DNA of 53,650 nucleotides from Kroppenstedtia sanguinis (GTDB lineage: Bacteria; Bacillota; Bacilli; Thermoactinomycetales; DSM-45169). Shown here one piece after another: positions 8,898-17,477 of this stretch (position 1 is its first letter; each line of letters opens with the position of its first letter). The notes beneath the pieces were generated by a model, which did no database searches, was not told where the DNA came from, and was given only the letters and a program-made list of their open reading frames with translations. Both the position numbers and the translations under genes were made by a program. The DNA is taken from positions 1-53,650 of the forward strand of contig NZ_JBNPXF010000025.1 in NCBI RefSeq assembly GCF_050433445.1, in the 5' to 3' direction.

Positions 8898-8907
8898 CAA
8901 ACTGAGA

Positions 8908-10167
8908 TTATCTTTCTTTCGCTTTCGTAACCACCCCCTCTTTCGGAATTTCCGATTGTGTATCTCGCACCACCCTTCGCCCCCACACCACGCCGATCCA
9001 GGCTCCCACCATCAGAAAAAAAAGGATCCCGTAGGCCCAAGCGGCCCCTCGCTCGGGAACCATTTGGGTAAAAAGACCCAGAAATAAAATTCGCAAGATA
9101 TACCCCAGGGCCTGGAAAAAACTGTTCACCCTGCCGATGAAGGAGTTGGGCACTCGCTCCATCATCAGGGTATTGCGGGCCACTCGGGTCCCGGCATTGC
9201 CCCAACCGAACAGTACCTTCATCGTCAGGAAGACCCCCACCATCGGGACCCAAGCCAGGACCGCCGTCGACAACGTGAACAGTCCTACGGTGATGAGGAG
9301 CGCAACATAGGAACCCCAGCGGCGTGCCAGCCAGGGGAGGGTGAAGCCCGCCGTCACCGCTCCGACGGCATACAACATCTCCTGCAATCCCATCACTATG
9401 ACATCCGACTTTAGAGTATCCACCACATAGAGGGGATTCAGATAATTACTAGCCATCACCCCGATAAAGGGAAGCATCGTGCAAAAGAAAAAAAGAGTTA
9501 ACCCCCTCCGGCTACGCAGATAGGATAGGCTTTGAGAGAAATCGTTCCACCATCCACCTGCACCTGGGGGGAGCGCTGTCTGCCTGCCAGGATGCCTGTA
9601 AGGGAGGAGAGAGATCAGAATCAGAGCGAACAAAAAAGTAGCTGCGTTGATCAACAAAATCCAATGAAGATCCACCACACCCAACAACAGGCTCCCTAGG
9701 CCCCCGCTAATCACCGTCGCCACCTGACTCTGCACTTCCAACAAGCTGTTCAGGATCCGATATCGGGAGCGGTCGAAGATCTCCTGTACAAGGGCGAACT
9801 GGGTCGGGAAGTGAAGATTGTAATACAGAGTACTGGAAGCGCTGACCACTACCAGTTGCCAGGGAGCAAAGGTCCCCTCGAACCATCCCCAAAGGGCAAA
9901 GGGGAGCGTCACCGCCCATCCCAGGAATTGATTTAACTGCAATAAACCTTTGCGGGAGAAACGGTCTACCCACACGCCGATGAGGGGAGAAAGCAGGAAA
10001 GAAACCCCCGTCATCCCAAACATCAGATATCCAAACACCGCTTCCCCACCAGGCTGTTGAATCAAGAACCAGGGAATGGCGATTCCCGAGATCCCCGTAC
10101 CTACAGAGGAGGCAATGTTGGCTGTCAACAACAGATAGATTCTCCGATCTTTCAAAAGAGGTTCCAT
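8908..10167 (-). CDS. MFS transporter
   Basis: A 419-residue major facilitator with about 12 membrane helices. The loop between helices 2 and 3 (GVWVDRFSRKGLLQ) matches the conserved MFS G-x-x-x-D-R-x-x-R-K motif. It resembles DHA3-type drug/macrolide efflux proteins, but the substrate is unknown. AGGTG precedes the ATG by five bases. A terminator lies upstream at 10261-10284, so it is transcribed separately from the HTH-MFS pair behind it. Confidence 0.85.
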   Translation of the reverse strand: MEPLLKDRRIYLLLTANIASSVGTGISGIAIPWFLIQQPGGEAVFGYLMFGMTGVSFLLSPLIGVWVDRFSRKGLLQLNQFLGWAVTLPFALWGWFEGTFAPWQLVVVSASSTLYYNLHFPTQFALVQEIFDRSRYRILNSLLEVQSQVATVISGGLGSLLLGVVDLHWILLINAATFLFALILISLLPYRHPGRQTALPPGAGGWWNDFSQSLSYLRSRRGLTLFFFCTMLPFIGVMASNYLNPLYVVDTLKSDVIVMGLQEMLYAVGAVTAGFTLPWLARRWGSYVALLITVGLFTLSTAVLAWVPMVGVFLTMKVLFGWGNAGTRVARNTLMMERVPNSFIGRVNSFFQALGYILRILFLGLFTQMVPERGAAWAYGILFFLMVGAWIGVVWGRRVVRDTQSEIPKEGVVTKAKER

Positions 10168-10260
10168 AAGTTCACCTGATTTCCACCGTTATTCCCCGCC
10201 ATCATACCACCCCCTTCCCCGCCCCACTTCCTCTAAAGGCCTGTGAAGTAGCTACCAAAA

Positions 10261-10284
10261 AAGCCCCGTCTAGACGGGGCTTTT
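10261..10284. terminator. Terminator after the wHTH regulator gene
   Basis: Perfect palindrome AAGCCCCGTC TAGACGGGGCTT followed by TTT on the plus strand and preceded by A6, so it can work in both directions. It lies 23 bp beyond the stop of the minus-strand regulator. Confidence 0.85.
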
Positions 10285-10306
10285 CTCAGACCTAGGTCTT
10301 ATCCTT

Positions 10307-11011
10307 CTACTCAGGTCTGTCGTTTTTTTCTTCCTTCTTCTGCTTCGTTGCTTCCTCCTCCCCATATGGGGGAATCAGCCCCAGCTTCTGGGCATCTTCG
10401 ATTCGGTAACTAATCAGCACGTACTGGTAGGTCCCCTTTTCATTTTCATCCTCATCAAAAGGATAGGGAAAATCGGGATCCGGCCACTGGGTGATCTCTT
10501 CCCCCTCCTTCGACCAGGCCTGGTGCACCCGCCTGAGAGATTCCATCCACTCTTTAGCGGTGATGTATTCGCTTTGGCTATTGATGCTCAATTGATAGGG
10601 AAACTTCTCGATCCTCTGCCCCGCCTGCTCCCGCTCTTGCAAGATCCGTGTCATCTGTGCAAACATCCTCAGACCGGGATCTACATTTTGCCGGATGGCT
10701 GCGATGGCCAGATGGGGATTCTCTGCCCACACTTTCGGATCCGTCCGGTAAATCACATCTTCGAGATTGGCGGTTTGATAAACTCGCTCCGTCAGGTTCC
10801 CCACCTGACGGGTTTCAGCCACTTCCAGCATCTCAAACTCCACCAGTTTGTTCACATGATAATAGAGACGGGAAGGCTGTTCCCCCAAGGCTTCCGCCAG
10901 TTGTTTCACCGTCCGCGGTTCCTCGGTGCACAGATGCAGGATCCGATGTCGACGGGGATCCGAGATCAGCTTCATCCACTCGATGTTATCTACCTTTCGC
11001 CATTTGGTCAA
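10307..11011 (-). CDS. ArsR-like winged-helix transcriptional regulator
   Basis: A 234-residue protein. Residues ~10-80 form a winged helix: ISDPRRHRIL, then TVKQLAEALGEQPSRLYYH as recognition helices and a wing ending ERVYQTA. The C-terminal ~150 residues are an uncharacterised effector region ending in a charged K/E-rich tail. The start is TTG at 11009-11011, nine bases after AAGGAGG. It lies 75 bp downstream of an MFS gene in the same direction, so it probably controls that transporter. The inducer is unknown. Confidence 0.82.
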   Translation of the reverse strand: MTKWRKVDNIEWMKLISDPRRHRILHLCTEEPRTVKQLAEALGEQPSRLYYHVNKLVEFEMLEVAETRQVGNLTERVYQTANLEDVIYRTDPKVWAENPHLAIAAIRQNVDPGLRMFAQMTRILQEREQAGQRIEKFPYQLSINSQSEYITAKEWMESLRRVHQAWSKEGEEITQWPDPDFPYPFDEDENEKGTYQYVLISYRIEDAQKLGLIPPYGEEEATKQKKEEKNDRPE

Positions 11012-11086
11012 AACCGGGTGCCTCCTTGTTCCTGAAACCCTTTTTCTCAGGATAACACACCCGTCTCAACCGGTACGAGCAGGGCT

Positions 11087-12343
11087 TCAATCCCAAGTCC
11101 ACACCATCTTCACCTGCCATAGAACCCACCACATAAAGAGAGTCATGAGGACCCCTGCCACCAGAAGAATCCAGGGCATCGGAACCCCCATGGACAGAAT
11201 GATCGAAACCAATCCGTGGGAAAGAGGAATCAGCCCCATCGAACCGGTGGACAGCAGGCTGGAGATCCTCCCTAATTTATCTGGTTCCACTCTTTCCTGA
11301 ATCAGGGAACTAGACAGAATATTGCCTGCCGACAGGAAGGCACCAAAGGGGATCAGCACCAGCAAGGCCTGCCACAGGGTGCTCACTTGCCCGAAGAGCG
11401 CCAGCATCACCCCCACCAGACTGATGAGGATAATATTGCTGACCGCCCGTCTGCGCCGAAGATTGAGCCAACCGACCGACACGGCTCCCAGAACCATGCC
11501 ACCGGCCAAAGCGCTTTCCAAATAGCTGAGATCCAGCGCATTCCCCTGCAGATACTGATCCACCATCACCGGAAGGGAGATTTGTCCCGGACCGGTCAAA
11601 ACCAGGTTGGTAAACAAGCTAATCCCCATGATGACAAACACAAACCGGGTTTGCCGGGCATATCGGAGTCCTTCCTGTAGCTCCTGCAATGGAGAGGTGG
11701 CGGGCCGGGATAGACTACTACCCGCCGATTCCAATTTGATAAACAGGATGACAATACTTCCCAGCAACAAAAACACAGCCGCCAACCCGAAGGAAGCAGT
11801 AAAGGAGCCATAAGCGACGGCAAATCCCGCCACGGCCGGCCCCACCACCATGGAAACCTGCTGAGTCGTCTGTACCAGGGCGTTAGCCCGAGTGAGCTGC
11901 TCTTTGGCGACTAGAGCCGGGAGAAGGGATTGGGACGCCGGCCAAAAGAAAGCATCCAAAACACCGAAGCACACAGCAAAAATCATCAATCCCCCATAGG
12001 GAAGGCTTCCGGCGGCCAACAACCCCACCATCCCTGCCACCAGTACGCATCGGGTAAAATCCGACACAAACAATACTCGCGTTTTAGAAAAACGGTCAGC
12101 GACCACGCCTCCGATCACCATCAGGAAAACCCGGGGCAGGGTGGTCGCCATCAATACCCATCCCAACCCCTCCGGACGCCCCAATCCCCGTACCACATAC
12201 CAGGACTCAGTTAATAGATAGATCGACAAGGCCAACCCAGACAGGGTACCCGCCAGCCACATCATCACAAACTGGCGATTGTGAAGCAACGGAACCGCAG
12301 GCTTTTCCGCTTCCACCCCCGTGTTTACCGCCAAATTCCCCAC
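11087..12343 (-). CDS. MFS transporter
   Basis: A 418-residue major facilitator with about 12 helices. The loop GGVVADRFSKTRVL corresponds to the MFS signature, and its overall look matches the MFS_3/TetV-like efflux group. I chose GTG at 12341-12343 because GGGGGAG lies six bases upstream. The ATG at 12406 would add 21 basic residues without a ribosome site. It is followed by the wHTH regulator gene, which suggests a transporter-regulator operon. A tandem 35-bp duplication lies upstream. Confidence 0.83.
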   Translation of the reverse strand: MGNLAVNTGVEAEKPAVPLLHNRQFVMMWLAGTLSGLALSIYLLTESWYVVRGLGRPEGLGWVLMATTLPRVFLMVIGGVVADRFSKTRVLFVSDFTRCVLVAGMVGLLAAGSLPYGGLMIFAVCFGVLDAFFWPASQSLLPALVAKEQLTRANALVQTTQQVSMVVGPAVAGFAVAYGSFTASFGLAAVFLLLGSIVILFIKLESAGSSLSRPATSPLQELQEGLRYARQTRFVFVIMGISLFTNLVLTGPGQISLPVMVDQYLQGNALDLSYLESALAGGMVLGAVSVGWLNLRRRRAVSNIILISLVGVMLALFGQVSTLWQALLVLIPFGAFLSAGNILSSSLIQERVEPDKLGRISSLLSTGSMGLIPLSHGLVSIILSMGVPMPWILLVAGVLMTLFMWWVLWQVKMVWTWD

Positions 12344-12467
12344 TTGCCTCTCCCCCTTTAAACCCATCCTAACCCGATGCCATCCCATCGGCTCCAGTCG
12401 GCCCACTCCTCACCAGAACGGATTTCCTCCCCATTGAAATAAATTTTAGCGATGAAATTATCTTTAG

Positions 12468-12537
12468 TAAAGGTTTTTTTATGTTACCCACGAAAAATCC
12501 GGTAAGGTTTTTTTATGTTTACCCACGAAAAATCCGG
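12468..12537. repeat. Tandem duplication (two ~35-bp copies)
   Basis: Two adjacent copies reading AAGGTTTTTTTATGTT(T)ACCCACGAAAAATCCGG differ by one T. The second copy supplies the left arm of the downstream terminator hairpin, so the unit is probably a duplicated terminator half. Confidence 0.85.
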
Positions 12538-12562
12538 TCCTGAGTGCAGGACCGGATTTTTT
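12528..12562. terminator. Terminator of the P1B-4 ATPase gene
   Basis: Stem AAAAATCCGGTCCTG / CAGGACCGGATTTTTT with loop AGTG, 16 bp past the stop of the minus-strand ATPase gene. It is symmetrical and could act both ways. Confidence 0.85.
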
Positions 12563-12578
12563 ACCTTCCCTTATTCTA

Positions 12579-14516
12579 TTACCTCAGCAGTCGCAAACCG
12601 TTCAGGATCACCAGTAAGGTGCTACCTTCGTGGCCGACCACGCCCCAGGGCAATGGGATCCCCTGGATGAAGTTGGTAAGGATCAGAAGTGCGATCACCC
12701 CGAGTGCAAAGAAGAGATTCTGCCGAACAATCTTCCAGGTTCGTTTGCCAAGGGCGATCGCCTCCGCCACCTTGTTCAGATCATCATTCATCAGGACCAC
12801 CCGGGCGGTTTCTAGAGCGACATCACTACCCGCCGCCCCCATGGCGATGCCCACAGAGGCAACCGCCAAGGCCGGCGCATCATTCACTCCGTCCCCCACC
12901 ATCACCACAGGACCATATTTTTTTTCCAACTCCCGGATCGCCTTCACTTTCTCTTCCGGAAGCAATCCTGCACGAACTTGTTCGATTCCGGCCTGTCCGG
13001 CGATCGCCTCGGCAGTTTGTTGACGATCCCCAGTCAGCATCACAGGGGTCACCCCCAGCTTCTGCAACTGTTCCACGGCGGCCTTCGCTTCCGGACGGAT
13101 GGTATCTTTGAAAGCGATCAACCCCATAGGGCCTGCTTCACCGGCAAGGCAGACCACTGTCTTGCCTTCCGCCTCCAATCGCATCAACGAATCGGTCCCC
13201 ATTCCCTCAGGCAAGAGCCACGCCGGCTTGCCCAAGCGCCGGACCTGTCCGTCCCACTCCGCCTCCACACCCCGGCCGGTTTGGGATTCAAACCGTTCGG
13301 GTTGTCGGAAGGTGACTCCCCGCCGACCCGCTTCGCCGACGATGGCCCGGGCCAGAGGATGCTCCGACAGAGACTCCAGCGTCGCTGCCTCTTGCAACAG
13401 CCGCTCCTCATCAATCTCTTGTAGCGGGATCAAGTCGGTCACCGCAAGCTCCCCCTGGGTCAGGGTTCCCGTCTTGTCAAAAGCGACTACCTGGGCTTGC
13501 GCGAGCGTTTGGACATAAGCCCCTCCCTTAAATAGTAGCCCTTTGCGGGCACCACTGGACATAGCGGAGAGGACCGCCGGCATGATGGAGGCGACCACAG
13601 CACAGGGGGAAGCCACCACCATAAACACCATCGCCCGGTAAACCGTGTCTCCCCAGCTCCATCCCAGGAGAACAGGAGGGATAAGAAGCAACAGACCGGT
13701 CACCCCTAGCACAGCTTTAACATAGATCCCTTCCAATCGTTCGATCTTACTTTGGGAAGGGGGCGCCTGTTCCTCCGCTTCCCGAACCAGACGCAGGATT
13801 TTGGCAAAGGTGCTCTCCTCCGCCCGACGGTCCACACGGATGAGGAGAGAGCCCGTTCCATTCATCGTGCCGGCAAAAACCTCCATCTCCTCGCTTTTTT
13901 CCACCGGAACCGATTCCCCAGTAATCGTGGCCTGGTTCACTTCCGATGCCCCCCGGATCACCGTTCCGTCGGTGGGAATCTGTTCTCCGGGTTTCACTAG
14001 AACCCAGTCCCCTACACGCAGTTGGTCGATGGAGACCTCCCGTTCTTCTCCCTTCACCCAAATCCGGGCCGTCTCAGGCTTCAATGAGAGAAGGGCCGAC
14101 AAATCCCGACGGCTTCTTTGCTCCGAATACGTCTCCAAAGCCCCACTCAAGGCGAAGATAAAGATCAATAGCGCCCCTTCAGCCCAATACCCGATCCCTG
14201 CTGCTCCAGCGGCTGCCAACAGCATTAGCAGATTGACATCCAATTTCTTCTCTTTTACAAGGGAGACCACCCCCTCTCGAGCTTTGGCAAATCCTCCGAT
14301 CACATAAGCGGTCAGGTACAAAATAACGGAGAGGGTTCCAAAGTTCCCTTCGCTCCACCAAGCCAGCAAGATCAACAAGCCACTGAGACCTGCTGCGATC
14401 GCTTCCCCATGAGTGGTAAAAAAATCAGACCTGTGATGGGGGTGATCGTTATATGATGGTTTTTCTTTCAAGCCGGAAGGGATCTGAACCGACGTTTTCA
14501 CGTTCGTATTGATCAT
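12579..14516 (-). CDS. P1B-4-type heavy-metal efflux ATPase (PfeT/ZosA-like)
   Basis: A 645-residue P-type ATPase pumping a transition metal across the membrane. It has the TGES actuator motif, the phosphorylated DKTGT (Asp347), the SEHPLA motif of heavy-metal ATPases, and GDGVNDAPAL. The membrane metal motif is SPC (303-305) rather than CPC, the mark of subgroup P1B-4, whose members move Fe(II), Co(II) or Zn(II). No HMA domain precedes it, only a short His-containing N-terminus (DHPHHRSD). A perfect PerR box overlaps its promoter, as known for B. subtilis pfeT, the Fe(II) efflux pump. Fe(II) export is therefore the best inference; Co or Zn remain possible. Confidence 0.9.
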   Translation of the reverse strand: MINTNVKTSVQIPSGLKEKPSYNDHPHHRSDFFTTHGEAIAAGLSGLLILLAWWSEGNFGTLSVILYLTAYVIGGFAKAREGVVSLVKEKKLDVNLLMLLAAAGAAGIGYWAEGALLIFIFALSGALETYSEQRSRRDLSALLSLKPETARIWVKGEEREVSIDQLRVGDWVLVKPGEQIPTDGTVIRGASEVNQATITGESVPVEKSEEMEVFAGTMNGTGSLLIRVDRRAEESTFAKILRLVREAEEQAPPSQSKIERLEGIYVKAVLGVTGLLLLIPPVLLGWSWGDTVYRAMVFMVVASPCAVVASIMPAVLSAMSSGARKGLLFKGGAYVQTLAQAQVVAFDKTGTLTQGELAVTDLIPLQEIDEERLLQEAATLESLSEHPLARAIVGEAGRRGVTFRQPERFESQTGRGVEAEWDGQVRRLGKPAWLLPEGMGTDSLMRLEAEGKTVVCLAGEAGPMGLIAFKDTIRPEAKAAVEQLQKLGVTPVMLTGDRQQTAEAIAGQAGIEQVRAGLLPEEKVKAIRELEKKYGPVVMVGDGVNDAPALAVASVGIAMGAAGSDVALETARVVLMNDDLNKVAEAIALGKRTWKIVRQNLFFALGVIALLILTNFIQGIPLPWGVVGHEGSTLLVILNGLRLLR

Positions 14517-14669
14517 TCATAAACACCTGCCCCTGCTGTAGTTGATAATAAAATTCATTGTTATCCTCCCTGAAAGCAACACATGCTGCTCGCCGAACCC
14601 GGCAAACAGCATGACAAACACAAGAAGTAGGATCGATTTTTTCTTTTCAGTTTGGACTCCATAAGTAGT

Positions 14670-14684
14670 TTATAATTATTATAA
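14670..14684. promoter_or_regulatory. PerR box
   Basis: TTATAATTATTATAA is a perfect match to the PerR consensus TTATAATNATTATAA. It covers the -10 box of the ATPase promoter, so PerR binding would block transcription. The other neighbour, a DUF423 gene starting at 14852 on the opposite strand, could also be affected. Confidence 0.88.
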
Positions 14685-14706
14685 AGTAATACTGATTATA
14701 TGTAAA
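14678..14706 (-). promoter_or_regulatory. SigA-type promoter of the P1B-4 ATPase gene
   Basis: On the minus strand TTTACA (14701-14706) and TATAAT (14678-14683) are exactly 17 bp apart. The leader to the ATG is about 155 nt. The -10 box lies inside the PerR box. Confidence 0.85.
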
Positions 14707-14851
14707 CACCTTATCGCAGGTGATACCCAATAAAAACAATCCTCTATAGCTGATTCTGCACACATTTGTCAAAGAGGTGAATCCGCGTGCGTTTCAAGGA
14801 GGAAACATTTATACTGAAAAAAGGTTACTCCGTCTAAGGGGGGATAGTGGG

Positions 14852-15217
14852 ATGAAACTGTTCATCCTTCTCGGAGCTATAAACATGTTTTTGGGCATCG
14901 CCCTCGGGGCCTTCGGCGCCCATGGCCTAGAAGGCAAAATATCTGAACGCATGCTGGCCAACTGGCAAACCGGGACTCAGTATCACATGATCCATGCCTT
15001 GGGACTCCTGTTTGTTGGTCTGCTGATGGGCCGGGTCAGTCCCTCTTCTCTGCTTCCCGCCGGCGGCTGGCTCCTGTTGGCAGGAATTGTGCTGTTTTCT
15101 GGAAGCCTGTATGTGATGGCCTTAACCAACGTAAAAATTTTGGGGGCCATCACTCCCATCGGCGGAGTCTCCTTTCTGGTCGGTTGGGTATTGATCGCCA
15201 TCGCGGCCATGAAATAG
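14852..15217 (+). CDS. DUF423 family membrane protein (YwdK-like)
   Basis: A 121-residue protein with four membrane helices. It has the family motifs GAFGAHGLEG (residues ~17-26), YHMIHALGLL, FSGSLY and ITPIGG, which define DUF423/YwdK. The function is unknown. The ATG at 14852 follows AAGGGGGGAT; the longer frame from 14777 has weaker support. The gene converges with the acyl-CoA ligase gene and shares a long bidirectional terminator with it. Confidence 0.85.
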   Translation: MKLFILLGAINMFLGIALGAFGAHGLEGKISERMLANWQTGTQYHMIHALGLLFVGLLMGRVSPSSLLPAGGWLLLAGIVLFSGSLYVMALTNVKILGAITPIGGVSFLVGWVLIAIAAMK

Positions 15218-15274
15218 CCGAACATATAAAAACCACCCACATTTTGATGGTGCGGGTGGTTTTTATATGTTCGG
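15218..15274. terminator. Long bidirectional terminator between DUF423 and ligase genes
   Basis: The arms run CCGAACATATAAAAACCACCC and the matching inverse ending GTTCGG, about 21 bp each, around a ~15-nt loop. It serves both convergent genes. Confidence 0.88.
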
Positions 15275-15284
15275 TTTCCAGCAG

Positions 15285-16802
15285 TCAAACTTGCTTTTGC
15301 TTGTTTGCATACTCTCGCAGCAGGTATTTCATCACCTTGCCCATACCGTTTTTGGGGAGTTCATCGACGAAAACCACTTCATGCAGGTTATAATCGGGGA
15401 GGTTCTGACGCGCATGGCGAAGAATTTCATCTGGAGTGATTGAGGCATCCGCTTTCTTGACTACATAAGCCCGAGCCAGCTCGCCCCATACTGGATGCTC
15501 CACCCCCACGACCGCCGACTCCATGACGTCTTCCAATTGAGAGAGGACCTGTTCCACCTGTGCCGGGAAAACTTTTTCCCCACTGGTGATAATCATATCC
15601 CGTAAACGGTCCACTACATAAAGCAATCCTTGATCATCCATCCAGCCCACGTCTCGGGTGTGGTACCAACCTTTTTGGATCACTTCCTCCGTCGCTTTTT
15701 CTTGGTTCCAATATCCTGCGAAAACCAACGGACCCCGACAGACCACTTCGCCGATTTCTCCCGAGGGCAAAGCCTCTCCTGTGATAGGATCCAGGATCTT
15801 CATCTCCGTCAAATAGACCGATTTCCCCACCGAGTCACAATTCTCCAATCCCATATCAGGCGTCCAATAAGTAATTGCACCGGTATATTCCGTGGCCCCA
15901 TATACCTGAACCACCTGGTATCCCAATTCATACATCCCACGAATCAGATTTTCCGGGACCAAGGATCCTCCACATAAGATCATCCGCAGATCCGGAACAT
16001 CGACTTCCTGTGATTTCACCCCTTCATACATAAAGCTCAGCATCGAAGGAACGGACATCATCCCGGTGATTTTTTCCGCCCGGATAAGATCCCAAATCTT
16101 CAAGGGATGAAATTCGTTACCCACTACCAAGGCCATACCCCGGATCAAACAACCGATGATAAACATCATCCCGCTGATATGAAAGAGAGGAGTGACGAAG
16201 AGAAAGCGATCTTGCGCCCGCAAATCCAAGGTCATCGTGTTGGATAAACCACCGGCATAGATATTGGCGTGGGTACAGACCACTCCCTTGGGTCGACCGG
16301 TGGTTCCCGATGTGTAAATAATCAAGACGGGATCTTCTTCCTGTACATCCACTTCCGGTTCGGTGACGGGATACCCTTCGACCAGATGTTCAAAAGCAGA
16401 GGGATCCTCCCCGTTAGCTACACAAACCTCCATCTCGATAAAAGAAAACTCACCCAACAACGGGGTGACCTGTTCAAAGTCCCCGTCATGAAACAGCACT
16501 TTAGGGGTGCAATCCTGGAGAATATAGCGAAAGTCATCTGTCTTCAACCGCCAGTTCAGAGCTACAGTGACTGCTCCCACTTTGGCCGCTGCCAAATAGA
16601 CAATGGGCAGTGGGTGACTGTTTTTGCTGATCACCGCAATCCGATCCCCTTTTTTCACCCCGATCCGAAGCAGAAAATGAGCCGTTTGATTTACGATGGC
16701 ATTATACTCCCGGTAAGTGAATCGTTTCGTAGAGGATACCAGAGCTTCCCATTCCGGCGATAGTCGGGCTCGATGCAACAACAAATCTCCAATAACAGCC
16801 AT
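15285..16802 (-). CDS. AMP-dependent acyl-CoA synthetase/ligase
   Basis: A 505-residue ANL-superfamily enzyme that activates a carboxylic acid via an acyl-AMP and transfers it to CoA. It shows the P-loop YTSGTTGRPKGV (~residues 167-178), YGATEYTGA, the hinge region DRLRDMIITSGEKVFP and the C-terminal catalytic Lys in KNGMGKVMK. It resembles long/medium-chain fatty-acyl-CoA or OSB-CoA-like ligases; the acid is not known. AGGAGG lies six bases before the ATG. It stands alone, with a type-B element inserted 36 bp upstream of its start, between the gene and any more distant promoter. Confidence 0.9.
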   Translation of the reverse strand: MAVIGDLLLHRARLSPEWEALVSSTKRFTYREYNAIVNQTAHFLLRIGVKKGDRIAVISKNSHPLPIVYLAAAKVGAVTVALNWRLKTDDFRYILQDCTPKVLFHDGDFEQVTPLLGEFSFIEMEVCVANGEDPSAFEHLVEGYPVTEPEVDVQEEDPVLIIYTSGTTGRPKGVVCTHANIYAGGLSNTMTLDLRAQDRFLFVTPLFHISGMMFIIGCLIRGMALVVGNEFHPLKIWDLIRAEKITGMMSVPSMLSFMYEGVKSQEVDVPDLRMILCGGSLVPENLIRGMYELGYQVVQVYGATEYTGAITYWTPDMGLENCDSVGKSVYLTEMKILDPITGEALPSGEIGEVVCRGPLVFAGYWNQEKATEEVIQKGWYHTRDVGWMDDQGLLYVVDRLRDMIITSGEKVFPAQVEQVLSQLEDVMESAVVGVEHPVWGELARAYVVKKADASITPDEILRHARQNLPDYNLHEVVFVDELPKNGMGKVMKYLLREYANKQKQV

Positions 16803-16828
16803 ATGTACCTCCTAAGTAGCAATTTAGT

Positions 16829-17244
16829 ATATAAATTCAGGCGTGTTGATTCGCCCTATTTAGGGTGGGGAGATCGTGTTCACCCACGCGACCGTTGCCA
16901 TCCGGCAAGGAAGTGAAAACTGGCCGCTCCAAATCTGACCATCGGGCAGGGGCAAATCCTCACGGAAGCAACACAGGGAAGATGTTGTCCCTAAACGCCC
17001 TCTCGTAAGACTTCTCCGCCGGGTAGGATGGAAACCTTGCTATCGAGATTGTAGTGCCTGTGGTGCTACCTTAATCCAGAGCTTCAGCTCCTTTGGATTG
17101 TAGTGCCTATGGTACAAAGGTCGCTTTGCACCCACAGGGCACAAGTCTCGCCAGGGTCGCTTCCGCTCCCAGGTCTCGCTATGGCAGCACACGACTCCCT
17201 TTCGCCGCCCATTTTCTGGTTAACCAACAGCCTTGATATAAATT
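16829..17244 (+). mobile_element. Type-B MITE-like element with 9-bp target duplication
   Basis: The element spans 16838-17235, beginning CAGGCGTGTTGATTCGCC and ending GGTTAACCAACAGCCTTG. The perfect direct repeat ATATAAATT flanks it at 16829-16837 and 17236-17244. It contains the type-B backbone (GATCGTGTTCACCCACGCG...), one hairpin module (GAGCTTCAGCTC, 17079-17090) and the core cassette (17128-17183). The 230 bp between it and the C39-like gene end show no feature I can support. Confidence 0.92.
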
Positions 17245-17477
17245 ATCTTAATTCATCCATTGCTTTTTTTAAATATCTACAGGTTTTTTCGACAATAAAC
17301 GACATTTTTTCACCATAAAGTCTTATCCGTTACCTATCCAAACCCCATGAAGTCCCTGGAAAACGCAAAGTAAAACCTCTTACCATTTCCCTTTCCCACA
17401 AAATAGCAACCCATTTTTCGCTAGTTTTCCTTCAAGAAATCCCTCTTTTTCAGGAAGGTTCCACACAAGAATAAATT

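Noticed and set aside
12468..12562. Tandem 35-bp repeat as a MITE end or attachment site
   Set aside because: It shares no sequence with the element ends and is better explained as a duplicated terminator arm.
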